DNA of 64,000 nucleotides from Chloroflexota bacterium. Lineage in GTDB: Bacteria; Chloroflexota; Dehalococcoidia; Lucifugimonadales; UBA2985. The notes under the pieces were generated by a model, which had not been told where the DNA came from, did not search any database, and saw nothing but the letters and a program-made list of their open reading frames with translations. The DNA lies in NCBI GenBank assembly GCA_028877205.1, contig JAPPHY010000007.1:172766-236765 (forward strand), in the 5' to 3' direction. The first letter of the stretch is position 1. Every line of letters begins with the position of its first letter. The position numbers and the translations under genes are program-made. Below are positions 7,758 to 16,078 of this stretch, in pieces.

Positions 7758-8327
7758 GTGAGCGACGAGATGGCCCGCAGGGTGCTGGAGATATCGGAGG
7801 AGGTGGGAGCCCTCAAGTACGGGGAGTTCACCCTGTCCTCGGGCGCAAAGAGCACCTACTACTTCGACGGGCGGCTGGTGAGCCTCCATCCGGAGGGATC
7901 CTACTGGCTGGGTCGGGCCTTTCTCCGCGCCATCGAAGGGGAGGAGGTGACCGCCGTGGGCGGTCCAGCGATGGCCGCGATACCCATCGCCACAGCCGTT
8001 GCGCTGACCAGCCGTATTGAGGGAACGCCAGTGCATGCCTTCTTCGTCAGGTCGGAGGCAAAAGGGCACGGCACAGGCCAGCAGGTGGAGGGCGGCCTGC
8101 AGCCAGGCAGCCGCGTGTTGATCATCGATGACGTCTGCACATCCGGCGGCTCGCTCATAACGGCCATCGAGGCCGTAGAGGCCGCGGGGTGCAGCGTGGC
8201 AAGGGTCATGGTGGTGCTCGACCGCCACCAGGGCGGCGGCGAGGAGCTGCGGCGGCGGGGATACGACTTCCGCGCCCTGCTGGAGCCGGCGTCGGACGGC
8301 AGCGTCCGCGTTGCTGAGCAGGCCTAG
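7758..8327 (+). CDS. pyrE: Orotate phosphoribosyltransferase
   Basis: A 189-residue enzyme that makes orotidine 5'-phosphate from orotate and PRPP. The PRPP-binding motif VLIIDDVCTSGGSL is at about 114-127 and the substrate loop FVRSEAKGHGTG at about 96-107. The GTG at 7758 has CAGGAGGTC just upstream; an in-frame start 90 bases earlier would overlap nadD. The stop overlaps the end of npdG on the other strand by 4 bases. pyrD is 770 bp further on, so two consecutive pyrimidine steps are encoded here. Confidence 0.92.
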   Translation: MSDEMARRVLEISEEVGALKYGEFTLSSGAKSTYYFDGRLVSLHPEGSYWLGRAFLRAIEGEEVTAVGGPAMAAIPIATAVALTSRIEGTPVHAFFVRSEAKGHGTGQQVEGGLQPGSRVLIIDDVCTSGGSLITAIEAVEAAGCSVARVMVVLDRHQGGGEELRRRGYDFRALLEPASDGSVRVAEQA

Positions 8328-8968
8328 ATGCCCACTATGCGGATAGCTGTCCGCGCCTTGTACAGCCGGTTGACGTTCAGCAGTAGAGGCGTGAGACCCT
8401 CGACGTAACGAGATCCCGCCAGCCCGCCTCCGTCCACGGCCCGCAACGCGGGGATCCGCTCCGCCAGCCCCATCACGAGCCGCTTGGCAGCGGCGTCGTC
8501 TGCGCACACCACCACGTCGCCTTCCACGGGATGCGGCGCGTCCAGTAGGTCTCGCGCGCTGATGGTCTGGAAGGCGGCAACCATGTTGCTGCCGGGCAGC
8601 AGCGCCTGCGCCTGCAGCGCCGCCGATCCCTCCTCCACGTGCAACAGTTCGAATACACCCCCTGTGCGTGTGAGAGCAACCGCCGTATCCAGCACGATCT
8701 TCCCGCGCAGCCGCTCCCGCAGGGGCACGAGCACGGCGCGCTGGGCCTCGAACGGCACGGCGACGACAACCGTGTCGGCGCGCTCAGCGGCCTCCTCGTT
8801 CAGGCCGCCCTGCACATCAGTGGTGACGCCTTGAGCGCGCAGGCTCTCGCCTGCCGCGGTGGCGCGGGCCGCGTCGCGCGAGCCGATGAAAACCGGCTCG
8901 CCGGCGAGGCCGAGCCGCAGGGCCAGACCCATTCCCTCAGGTCCGGTGCCTCCCAGGAATCCCAGCAA
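8324..8968 (-). CDS. npdG: NADPH:F420 oxidoreductase-type protein
   Basis: A 214-residue NAD(P)-binding protein of the NpdG/Fno family, which passes hydride between NADP and cofactor F420. The Rossmann motif LGFLGGTGPEGMGLALRL opens the protein, followed by an FIGSRD strand end and a conserved LPGSNMVAAFQTISA segment. The TTG at 8968 has GGGAGG six bases upstream and places the Rossmann strand at the N-terminus, matching the family. A longer frame to 9031 adds unrelated residues. It stands alone between pyrE and pyrD on the opposite strand. Its presence implies that the organism makes or takes up F420. Confidence 0.82.
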   Translation of the reverse strand: MLGFLGGTGPEGMGLALRLGLAGEPVFIGSRDAARATAAGESLRAQGVTTDVQGGLNEEAAERADTVVVAVPFEAQRAVLVPLRERLRGKIVLDTAVALTRTGGVFELLHVEEGSAALQAQALLPGSNMVAAFQTISARDLLDAPHPVEGDVVVCADDAAAKRLVMGLAERIPALRAVDGGGLAGSRYVEGLTPLLLNVNRLYKARTAIRIVGI

Positions 8969-9042
8969 TGGCAGCCTCCCGTGGTGCGCAGGATACGCAG
9001 GCACTATACCACCGGCGCGACGGCGGGACAAACCGCCGGGAG

Positions 9043-9071
9043 TTGCGAGCGTGGGCCGCCCGTGCTATAAC
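9043..9071 (+). promoter_or_regulatory. pyrD promoter
   Basis: TTGCGA (9043-9048), 17 bases, TATAAC (9066-9071). Start would be near 9078, giving a 20-base leader that contains GGGAGG before the TTG start of pyrD. Confidence 0.6.
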
Positions 9072-9097
9072 TGGACTGGAAGATGGGAGGGAGAGGA

Positions 9098-10144
9098 TTG
9101 AGCATCTACACTCGTCTGGTACGCCCCCTCCTTTTCAGACTTCCTCCCGAGAGAGCGCAGAGACTCGCCGAAACGTTCCTTGTCGCCGGTCCCGTCTGGC
9201 GCGCCGTCTCCGCCTTGGACGACCCGAGGCTCCATGCCGAGGTAGCGGGCATCCGCCTGCCGAACCCCATCGGTCTGGCCGCCGGCTACGACAAGGACTG
9301 CGCCATGCTGGGCCGCCTGGCAAGCCTGGGCTTCGGCTACATGGTGGGAGGCACGGTGACGGCGCAGCCGCGCCCGGGTAACCCTAGGCCCCGCATCGTG
9401 CGCAACCCCGGCGGCGGCTCGCTGGTGAACTCGCTCGGATTCCCCAGCAGAGGCGTGGAGGAGGCGGCCCGAAGGCTCAGTCGGCGCGCACCCAACGTTC
9501 CCTTGCTCCTCAGCATCTCCGGCCTGACCCTCGGTGAGTTCTCGCTTTGCTACCGCAAGCTGAGTCCGCTCTGCGGCGGCGTCGAGCTCAACGTCAGCTC
9601 CCCTAACACGGAGGGCATACGCGTGTTCCAGGAGCCGGGGAGGCTAGGCGAGCTGCTTTCCGCGCTCAGTGCGGAGAAGACGGGACCGCTATTCCTGAAA
9701 CTGCCTCCTTATTTCGACGACGACCAGAGGGACGGCGTGATGAGACTAGTGGACGTGTGCCTGGATGGCGGCGTGGAGGGCGTGACAGTGTCCAACACCC
9801 ATCCCGTGCCCGACGAAAGGCTGGCCGTCGGACGGGGCGGGATGAGCGGCAGGCCGCTGCTTCCCCATACGCTTCGCATGGTGTCTGAAGTCAGGCGCCA
9901 AGCCGGTGACGGCCTGGCGATTAACGGGTGCGGAGGCATCTCATCAGGCGAGGATGCGCTGAGCGTGCTCCGCGCCGGCGCCGACACTCTGCAGCTGTTC
10001 ACCGGCTTCGTCTACGAGGGGCCTGGGCTGATGAAGCGAATAAAGCGCTACCTGCTGGACCGCATGGAGGAGGAGGGGGCCTCGTCGCTCGCGGAGTTGA
10101 CCCGCGCTGCCGGCGCTTCGCCGCCTCACCATGCGGGCGCGTGA
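9098..10144 (+). CDS. pyrD: Dihydroorotate dehydrogenase (quinone), class 2
   Basis: A 348-residue membrane-associated flavoenzyme that oxidises dihydroorotate to orotate and passes electrons to quinone. Class 2 marks: an N-terminal helix segment RLVRPLLFRLPPERAQRLAE, LPNPIGLAAGYDK, ELNVSSPNT and the flavin-phosphate segment IDSG-like NGCGGISSGEDAL. The TTG at 9098 is preferred over ATG 9083, because the ATG sits in the ribosome binding site and only 5 bases from the predicted transcript start. The stop lies 25 bp before the start of a frameshifted membrane-protein gene. Confidence 0.9.
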   Translation: MSIYTRLVRPLLFRLPPERAQRLAETFLVAGPVWRAVSALDDPRLHAEVAGIRLPNPIGLAAGYDKDCAMLGRLASLGFGYMVGGTVTAQPRPGNPRPRIVRNPGGGSLVNSLGFPSRGVEEAARRLSRRAPNVPLLLSISGLTLGEFSLCYRKLSPLCGGVELNVSSPNTEGIRVFQEPGRLGELLSALSAEKTGPLFLKLPPYFDDDQRDGVMRLVDVCLDGGVEGVTVSNTHPVPDERLAVGRGGMSGRPLLPHTLRMVSEVRRQAGDGLAINGCGGISSGEDALSVLRAGADTLQLFTGFVYEGPGLMKRIKRYLLDRMEEEGASSLAELTRAAGASPPHHAGA

Positions 10145-10169
10145 GCCGGCGGCGGCGAAGGACGATGGA

Positions 10170-10764
10170 ATGAAGTGTCCCCAGTGCGAACACGCACGCC
10201 CGACCGGGCGTCGCCACCGCCTGTTCTTCAGCCTCGTGGCCCTGGTCCCGATCGCGGCCATCACGGCCTATGCCCTGCTCTTCGCGGGCGACGTTCGAGA
10301 CCTCCAGAGGCTGGGGGTATGCCGGCGTACTGGCCGCCAACGTGCTGGCCAGCGGCACCTTCGTGCTGCCGCTGCCCGGGCTTGCAGTCGCATTCGGGGC
10401 GGCGGCTGTGTTGAATCCCGTGCTGGTTGCCCTGGCAGGCTCCACAGGCTCCACGCTGGGTGAGATGGCGGGTTACGCGGCCGGCGCATCGGCGCACTCG
10501 ACGTTCGGGGAGAGGATGGAGCGCAGCCTCTGGTATGGCCGCGTGGAGGGCTGGCTGCGCAGGTACGGAGCGGTCACAATTGTGGCTCTCGCTGCCACGC
10601 CTACCCCTCTCTTCGACGTGGCCGGCTTTGCAGCAGGCTCGCTGGCATATCCCGTGCGCCGTTTCGCCGCGGCGTGCTGGCTGGGGAAGACCGTGAAGTT
10701 TATGCTTGTGTCACTGGCCGGGGCTTGGTCGATCCACACCTTGGCCGACATATTCGGGCCGTAG
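10170..10764 (+). pseudogene. VTT/DedA-like membrane protein with an apparent frameshift
   Basis: Two frames together make one VTT-domain (SNARE-associated, YqaA/DedA-like) protein. The first frame, from ATG 10170 (AAGGA upstream), gives a Cys-pair start MKCPQCEHARP, one membrane span and a VRDLQRLG segment. Family similarity then jumps to the next frame at GYAGVLAANVLASG and continues to 10764 with FVLPLPGLAVAFG and the conserved STGSTLGEMAGYAAG region. The shift falls at a run of five G (10313-10317); four G would restore one frame of about 197 codons. This is either a sequencing or assembly error or a true mutation. Such proteins are inner-membrane lipid or transport factors. Confidence 0.7.
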
Positions 10765-10786
10765 CAGATGCGGCCGGACGGCAAGG

Positions 10787-10795
10787 TGCTATAAT
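10787..10795 (+). promoter_or_regulatory. Extended -10 promoter of the stress-protein gene
   Basis: TGCTATAAT at 10787-10795 matches TGnTATAAT exactly. The -35 region is poor, as is usual for extended -10 promoters. The start would be near 10802, 45 bases before the gene. Confidence 0.65.
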
Positions 10796-10846
10796 GGCTA
10801 CGGGCAGTGGTTGCCCGAGTGCATAAGCGAAGGGAGGTATCGAACA

Positions 10847-11284
10847 ATGTATTCACGAGTCTTGGTGCCCCTGGACAGCAGCGGGCTGGCGGAGAAGGCG
10901 ATCCCCCATGCGACACAGATTGCCAAGGGGCTGAACGTGCCTATCGTGCTCGTGCGCGTGATCGATCAGGTTGACCCCCAGCTGACCGATCCACAGCACG
11001 GCCTCTACCTGGACCAGGTCTCCAGCAGCCTCAGGTCAAACGCACAGGAGTACCTGAACAGAGTTGCCTCCTCTTTGCGCGATGAGGGTCTCACGGTTGA
11101 GTGCGAGGTCCACGAGGGCGACGTGGCCTCCCGCATAATCGACCAGGCTGAGATGCAGCCGGACACCCTCATAGCCATGACCACCCACGGATACTCCGGC
11201 GTTGCCCGGTGGGTGATGGGCAGCGTCACCGACAAGATCCTGCGAGGCTCCTCCAACCCTGTCCTCGTGATCCGCGCCGACTAG
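10847..11284 (+). CDS. Universal stress protein (UspA family)
   Basis: A 145-residue single-domain UspA protein. It begins YSRVLVPLDSSGLAEKAIPHA and ends with the ATP-binding type signature THGYSGVARWVMGSVTD followed by SNPVLVIR, matching the G-x2-G-x9-G-S/T pattern. Members bind ATP and act in stress tolerance. The ATG at 10847 has GGGAGG nine bases upstream, and the gene has its own strong extended -10 promoter. A glycosyltransferase gene follows after 38 bp on the same strand. Confidence 0.9.
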   Translation: MYSRVLVPLDSSGLAEKAIPHATQIAKGLNVPIVLVRVIDQVDPQLTDPQHGLYLDQVSSSLRSNAQEYLNRVASSLRDEGLTVECEVHEGDVASRIIDQAEMQPDTLIAMTTHGYSGVARWVMGSVTDKILRGSSNPVLVIRAD

Positions 11285-11322
11285 CGGTCGGGTCAGCCCC
11301 CAGCGGCTGCGGGGATCAGCTC

Positions 11323-12063
11323 ATGCCTCCCAGAGTAGACGTCGTCATTCCGGTCCTGAACGAGGAGCGGGCCCTGCCCATCTGCGTGGATATGCTCCTA
11401 CGGTTTCTTGGGGAGTCCTCGCCATACCCGTTCCGCATCGTAATCGCCGACAACGGCTCCACGGATCGGACACCGGAGATAGCCGAAGCGCTCTCGCAAG
11501 AGAACTGGCCGCGCGTGGCCTGGAGCCGGCTGGAGATTCGCGGACGGGGCAGGGCGCTGCGCAAGGCGTGGCTGGAGAGCGACGCTGACATCCTCACCTA
11601 CATGGATGTGGACCTCTCCACGGATCTGGCGGCCTTCCCGCCCATGGTCAAGGCCATAGGCGAGGAGGGGTTCGACCTGGCCGTGGGTTCCCGACTCATG
11701 AAGGGCTCCAATGTGAGCAAGCGCACGCTCAAGCGTGAGATCACGTCGCGCTCCTACAACGTGATCATCAAGGCGACGTTTTTCACGCGGTTCTCGGACG
11801 CTCAGTGCGGGTTCAAGGCGATCAGCAGCAGCGCGGCGCAGGCGCTGGTGCCCAAGGTACTGGACCAGGGCTGGTTCTTCGATTCAGAGCTGCTTATCCT
11901 TGCGGAGAAGGGCGGCTACCGGATCAAGGACATCCCCGTGCGCTGGGTAGACGACCCCGATACCCGCGTGCGCGTCGTCAAGACAGCCATCGACGACTTG
12001 AAGGGGCTCTACCGGCTCAGATTCGGGGGCGTTTCCCGCGCGTTGAAGTCGGACGGAGGATAG
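11323..12063 (+). CDS. Glycosyltransferase family 2 (polyprenyl-phosphate sugar synthase-like)
   Basis: A 246-residue GT-A fold enzyme. Motifs: DVVIPVLNEERALP at the start, IADNGSTDRTPEIA, the metal-binding YMDVDLSTD at about 88-96, and FSDAQCGFKAIS, which is typical of dolichyl- or polyprenyl-phosphate glucosyl/mannosyltransferases (Alg5/DPM1 type). No C-terminal membrane spans follow, unlike many bacterial ArnC/GtrB relatives. It would transfer a sugar from a nucleotide donor to a polyprenyl phosphate; donor and acceptor are not known. The next gene starts about 30 bp later. Confidence 0.82.
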   Translation: MPPRVDVVIPVLNEERALPICVDMLLRFLGESSPYPFRIVIADNGSTDRTPEIAEALSQENWPRVAWSRLEIRGRGRALRKAWLESDADILTYMDVDLSTDLAAFPPMVKAIGEEGFDLAVGSRLMKGSNVSKRTLKREITSRSYNVIIKATFFTRFSDAQCGFKAISSSAAQALVPKVLDQGWFFDSELLILAEKGGYRIKDIPVRWVDDPDTRVRVVKTAIDDLKGLYRLRFGGVSRALKSDGG

Positions 12064-12096
12064 GGCGACAGGCGCCTGCCGCCGCCAGCCCGCTCC

Positions 12097-12972
12097 TTGC
12101 GCCCGATGCTGCTCTACGGCGTGGTGGCAACCGGCGTGGCCGCCGTGTCCTGCGCCGCCGTGCTCATACGCCTCGCCGATGCGCCCGCACTGGCGATCGC
12201 TGCCTACCGGCTCGGCTTGGCCAGCCTGGTGGTGGCGCCGCTGGCAGTCTCGCGTGACTGGCGAGGCCTCCGCTCGCTGACCTTCACGCAGGCGCTGTGG
12301 TGCCTGGCGTCAGCGCTTGCGCTTGCCGTCCACTTCGCAGCCTGGATTGCCTCGCTAGAGCACACCTCGGTTGCCAGCTCGGTGGTGCTGGTGACCACAA
12401 GCCCACTGCTCATCGCCGCGGTCTCATACGTGGCCTACCGGGAGCGGCTGACTGCGCCGCTTGCCGGCGGCATCGCGCTTGGCCTCGTGGGCAGCTTGGT
12501 TCTCGCGCTGGGAGATAGGGCCGCCGGAGAGCGAGAGCTCTTCGGCGACCTGCTGGCGCTCATCGGGGCAGTGGGCTCCGCGGCCTACTTCCTCATCGGC
12601 AGGCGGGTGAGAAGGCAGATGTCGAATGTCAGCTACATTGGCATCGTCTATCCGGCTTGTGCCGTTGCGCTGCTGGCTGCGGTAGCGGCCACCGGCACCT
12701 CGATGACCGGCTACGGCGCGTTCACCTTCGCGATGATCGCGCTGATTGCGCTGGGGCCTCAGCTGCTGGGTCATTCGTCGCTCAACTGGGCGCTGGGCCA
12801 CATGAGCGCGACGCTTGTGGCGGTGGCGGTCATGGCGGAGCCCGTGGGGGCGACGATTCTCGCATGGCTTGTGCTCGGCGAGGCGCCGCCTTCGACCAGC
12901 GTAGCGGGCGGCGGACTGGTGCTGGCGGGCGTGTACCTGGCGTTTCGGAGGCCGGCAGCTTCTGCACCCTAA
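12097..12972 (+). CDS. EamA/DMT-family permease
   Basis: A 291-residue inner-membrane protein with about ten hydrophobic segments arranged as two EamA repeats. The repeat ends show the family pattern: TSVASSVVLVTTSPLLIAA with YRERLT in the first half, and SATLVAVAVMAEPVGATILA with LGEAP in the second. DMT permeases export metabolites or amino acids; the substrate cannot be told. The start may be TTG 12097 or ATG 12106, and neither has a strong binding site. It follows the glycosyltransferase gene in the same direction. Confidence 0.85.
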   Translation: MRPMLLYGVVATGVAAVSCAAVLIRLADAPALAIAAYRLGLASLVVAPLAVSRDWRGLRSLTFTQALWCLASALALAVHFAAWIASLEHTSVASSVVLVTTSPLLIAAVSYVAYRERLTAPLAGGIALGLVGSLVLALGDRAAGERELFGDLLALIGAVGSAAYFLIGRRVRRQMSNVSYIGIVYPACAVALLAAVAATGTSMTGYGAFTFAMIALIALGPQLLGHSSLNWALGHMSATLVAVAVMAEPVGATILAWLVLGEAPPSTSVAGGGLVLAGVYLAFRRPAASAP

Positions 12973-13010
12973 TTCTCTTCGATATTCTCGAATTGCATCA
13001 GTCCCGCGCT

Positions 13011-13039
13011 TTGCCCCTGCGCCCTCCAGCGGCTACAAT
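13011..13039 (+). promoter_or_regulatory. Promoter of the JAMM peptidase-lysA unit
   Basis: TTGCCC (13011-13016), 17 bases, TACAAT (13034-13039). The start would be near 13046, so the ATG at 13051 would have almost no leader. Confidence 0.5.
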
Positions 13040-13050
13040 GGAGCCCAGCT

Positions 13051-13458
13051 ATGCTCTACCTGGATCCGAAGTACGCCGAGGAGATGGTGGCTCACGCCTT
13101 GGAGGATGACCCCAACGAGTGCTGTGGCATTCTCGCGGGCAGCGACGGCGAGATTCACAACCTGTACCGCATGGTCAACGTCGAGGCGAGCCCGTACCGC
13201 TACCGCATGGACCCCAAGGAACTCCTCAACGTCTACCGTGAGATCGACGACCGGGGCTGGGAGATCATCGCCATCTACCACTCGCACACCCACTCGGAGG
13301 CCTACCCTTCCGCGACCGATGTGCGGCTCGCCACGTGGCCGGAAGCGTTCTACATCCTCATCTCACTCCTCCAGCGTGACAACCCACCCATTCGGGCCTT
13401 CCGAATCGAGGGAGGCGATGTCACTGAGGAAGAGGTGTGCGTTGGCGAGCAGGAGTGA
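13051..13458 (+). CDS. M67-family JAMM metallopeptidase
   Basis: A 135-residue stand-alone JAB1/MPN domain. The zinc site is complete: Glu23 in NECCGIL, His77 and His79 in the HSHTHSEAYPSATD segment, Ser87, and Asp90, matching H-x-H-x(10)-D. Bacterial members remove C-terminal residues from ubiquitin-like sulfur carriers or act in cysteine and cofactor sulfur metabolism. No sulfur-carrier or ThiF-like gene is next to it here, so its target is open. lysA follows after 46 bp, and both are probably on one transcript. Confidence 0.9.
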   Translation: MLYLDPKYAEEMVAHALEDDPNECCGILAGSDGEIHNLYRMVNVEASPYRYRMDPKELLNVYREIDDRGWEIIAIYHSHTHSEAYPSATDVRLATWPEAFYILISLLQRDNPPIRAFRIEGGDVTEEEVCVGEQE

Positions 13459-13504
13459 CTTCAACGCATAGTCCGTATGAACCCTGAGCCGGGAGGAACC
13501 CGAA

Positions 13505-14791
13505 TTGACTTTCCCCAACGCCAATCTGTTCCCTTACACCGCCGAGGTGGACGTCCGCGGTCGGCTGTCGCTGGGCGGATGCGACGCCATTGAGCTGGCG
13601 GCCGAGTTCGGCACGCCGCTCTACGTGTTCGACGAGGACACGCTGCGCGGGAAGTGCCGCGAGTTCGTGGACGGCTTCAAGTCACGGTACCGGAACAGCT
13701 CCGTTATCTACGCCTGCAAGGCCTTCATCAACGTGGCGCTGGCCCAGCTGTTACTCGACGAAGGCCTGGGACTGGACGTGGTGTCCGGCGGCGAGCTTGC
13801 GGTCGCTCTGCGCGCCGGCTTCCCGCCAGAGCGGATCTACTTCCATGGTAACAACAAGAGCCGCGATGAGCTGGCGATGGCGCTCGACTGCGGTATCGGC
13901 CGCGTGGTGGTCGACAACTTCCACGAGATGTCGCTGCTCGCGGAGCTGGCTTCCGAGCGGGGCGTCGTCCAGGACATCACACTCCGCGTCTCGCCCGGCG
14001 TGGATCCGCACACTCACGTCTACACGACGACGGGAGTCCTGGACAGCAAGTTCGGGTTCGCGATCCAGACCGGCGACGCGCAGAAAGCCGTTGAAAGCGC
14101 CTCTGGAGAGAGTGGATTGAGGCTGGTGGGTGTTCACTTTCACCTGGGGTCGCCCATATTCGAGCTTGAGCCGTACACCCGCGCAATGGAGATCTCGCTG
14201 GAGTTCGCCTCGATGGTCGGGCTGCCACTGGCGGAGATCAGCCCCGGCGGCGGTTTCGCCATAGCCTACACGAGAGACCAGGAGCCGCCGCCGGTCGAGG
14301 CGTACGCGGAGGCCATCTCCGCGCCTCTGCCCTCGGAGGGCGGCCCGCACCTTGTGGTGGAGCCGGGCCGAGCCATCGTCGGACGGGCCGGCGTGGCGCT
14401 GTACAGCGCCGGCGCAGTGAAGGACGTTCCGGGAGTCCGGCGGTACGTGTCGGTGGACGGCGGCATGGGCGATAACATACGCCCGGCGCTCTACCAGGCT
14501 CAGTACGAGGCCGTCATCGCCAACAAGATGGTGGATGAGGAGTGGGAGGCCGTATCAGTGGCCGGAAAGTTCTGCGAATCAGGCGACGTGCTGCTTCGCG
14601 ACGTGCTCATCCCGCGGCTGGAGCCGGGCGACATCCTGGCCGTTCCGGCGTCCGGCGCCTACGCACCCGCCATGGCCAGCAACTACAACCTCGTGCCCAG
14701 GCCGGCGATCGTCATGGTCAAGGACGGGCGCGCCAGGCTCATCCGTCGCCGCGAGACGTACGAAGACCTCATGCGGCACGACGTAGTCTGA
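13505..14791 (+). CDS. lysA: Diaminopimelate decarboxylase
   Basis: A 428-residue PLP enzyme that decarboxylates meso-diaminopimelate to lysine. The PLP lysine is in YACKAF (about residue 63). VHFHLGSP, SPGGGFAI, VEPGRAIVG, FCESGDVLL and the C-terminal GAYAPAMASNYN box are all present. The family usually has VHCHIGS where this protein has VHFHLGS. The TTG at 13505 follows GGGAGGA at a normal distance. It is downstream of the JAMM peptidase gene and 27 bp upstream of holB. Confidence 0.93.
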   Translation: MTFPNANLFPYTAEVDVRGRLSLGGCDAIELAAEFGTPLYVFDEDTLRGKCREFVDGFKSRYRNSSVIYACKAFINVALAQLLLDEGLGLDVVSGGELAVALRAGFPPERIYFHGNNKSRDELAMALDCGIGRVVVDNFHEMSLLAELASERGVVQDITLRVSPGVDPHTHVYTTTGVLDSKFGFAIQTGDAQKAVESASGESGLRLVGVHFHLGSPIFELEPYTRAMEISLEFASMVGLPLAEISPGGGFAIAYTRDQEPPPVEAYAEAISAPLPSEGGPHLVVEPGRAIVGRAGVALYSAGAVKDVPGVRRYVSVDGGMGDNIRPALYQAQYEAVIANKMVDEEWEAVSVAGKFCESGDVLLRDVLIPRLEPGDILAVPASGAYAPAMASNYNLVPRPAIVMVKDGRARLIRRRETYEDLMRHDVV

Positions 14792-14818
14792 GAGCGCTTG
14801 CAGGCTGACTGCCGGACC

Positions 14819-15850
14819 ATGTGGCGAATCGCGGGTCACGATGAAGCTGTCACCCTCCTCTCCAGGAGCCTGGAGAAGGAGAAGCTGTCTCACGCATACC
14901 TGTTCGCGGGGCCGCCCAGGGTGGGCAAGGCCACGCTTGCGATGATCCTGGCCCAAGGCGTCAACTGCCTCGCGGACACTGGCGAGCGGCCCTGCGGTGA
15001 GTGCTCCCAGTGTCTGCGCATCGCGGCAGGGCAGCACCCGGACGTGCAGGTCGTCGACCTTGCATCCGCCCAGTCGCCGACGAGGAGAGAGATCGGCATT
15101 GACCAGGTGAGAGAGGTGCAGCGCGCCGCGGCGCTCAAGCCGTTCGAGGGGCGCCGCCGCGTGTTCATATTCCCGGATGCGCCGTCCCTCAGCACAGAGG
15201 CGTCCAATGCCCTCCTCAAGCTGCTGGAGGAGCCTCCCGACTCCGTGCTCCTGCTGCTTCTGACCACGCAGGCGGACGCCATACTGCCCACAATCCGGTC
15301 GCGATGCCAGCTTGTGGAGCTAGGCCGCCTGCCGGTGGAGGCCATCGCAGAAGAGCTCACTCGGTCCCGCGGCGTGGCGCAGGACGAGGCAGAGTCTCTT
15401 GCAAGGCTGTCGGGCGGCAGCATCGGCTGGGCGATGGAGGCCTCCGCGCGCCCCGAGGTTCTGCAGGAGTACACAGAGGAGCTGGAGCGCGTGGCCGCGC
15501 TGCTCGGCGAGGGTCTTGAGGGTCGGTTCGCCTGGGCCGAGGAGACGGCGAGCCTTTACGCCAGAGACCGCGAGCGGGCGTTGCTGCGGCTCAGGACTGC
15601 ACTGGGCTGGTGGCGCGACCTGCTGGCGCTGAAGGAGGGCGGCGACGCGCTGGTGTCGAACACGCCGGCGCTGGAGTCGATGCGGCGTCACGCTGGGTGG
15701 GTCGCGTCGTCCCAGGCCGTCGAGGCCGTCGGCCGTATCCGGGAGGCCATCAGCCACCTGGAGGCCAACGTCAACCCAAGGCTTGCGCTGGAGGTGATGG
15801 TGCTCGGGTTGCCCCGCGGCGCCGCGCAGGCGGAGAGGAAGGCGGTCTGA
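14819..15850 (+). CDS. holB: DNA polymerase III delta' subunit
   Basis: A 343-residue clamp-loader subunit. It opens WRIAGHDEAVTLL and has the P-loop region GPPRVGKAT (31-39), a zinc-binding set Cys50, Cys59, Cys62, Cys65, and the helix NALLKLLEEPP, then TIRSRC, the SRC motif of clamp-loader ATPases. The frame could start at TTG 14798, but ATG 14819 places the family N-terminus correctly. Immediately after it, with no gap, comes a RicT-like gene, the same holB-ricT pairing seen in Bacillus. Confidence 0.88.
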   Translation: MWRIAGHDEAVTLLSRSLEKEKLSHAYLFAGPPRVGKATLAMILAQGVNCLADTGERPCGECSQCLRIAAGQHPDVQVVDLASAQSPTRREIGIDQVREVQRAAALKPFEGRRRVFIFPDAPSLSTEASNALLKLLEEPPDSVLLLLLTTQADAILPTIRSRCQLVELGRLPVEAIAEELTRSRGVAQDEAESLARLSGGSIGWAMEASARPEVLQEYTEELERVAALLGEGLEGRFAWAEETASLYARDRERALLRLRTALGWWRDLLALKEGGDALVSNTPALESMRRHAGWVASSQAVEAVGRIREAISHLEANVNPRLALEVMVLGLPRGAAQAERKAV

Positions 15851-16078
15851 GTGACGAGACTGGTAGGCGTAAGGCTTCCGTCCGAGCACCGGGTCCGATA
15901 CCTGGACGCGGGTGACCACGACGTGGCCCTTCTGGACCGCGTGGAGGTGGAGACGGAGCGAGGCGTGGAAACTGGGCAGGTCGTGATTGGCCCGGAGCAG
16001 GTAGTCTACAGCGAGGTGCGAGGCCCCTTCGGGAGCGTGATCAGGAAGCTGGCCCCGGACTCGCCGGATGGGGTTTAG
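15851..16078 (+). CDS. Truncated RicT/PSP1-like protein (N-terminal part only)
   Basis: A 75-residue protein that matches only the N-terminal quarter of RicT/YaaT (usually about 270 residues): LVGVRLPSEHRVRYLDAG, then VEVETERGVETGQVV, then GSVIRKLAPDS. The GTG start abuts the holB stop, as in holB-ricT operons. It ends at a TAG at 16076-16078, and the C-terminal PSP1 domain with its Cys motifs is absent. The last 38 bases overlap the end of the convergent HNH gene, so nothing more can follow. It may be a relic or a short stand-alone version. Confidence 0.6.
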   Translation: MTRLVGVRLPSEHRVRYLDAGDHDVALLDRVEVETERGVETGQVVIGPEQVVYSEVRGPFGSVIRKLAPDSPDGV

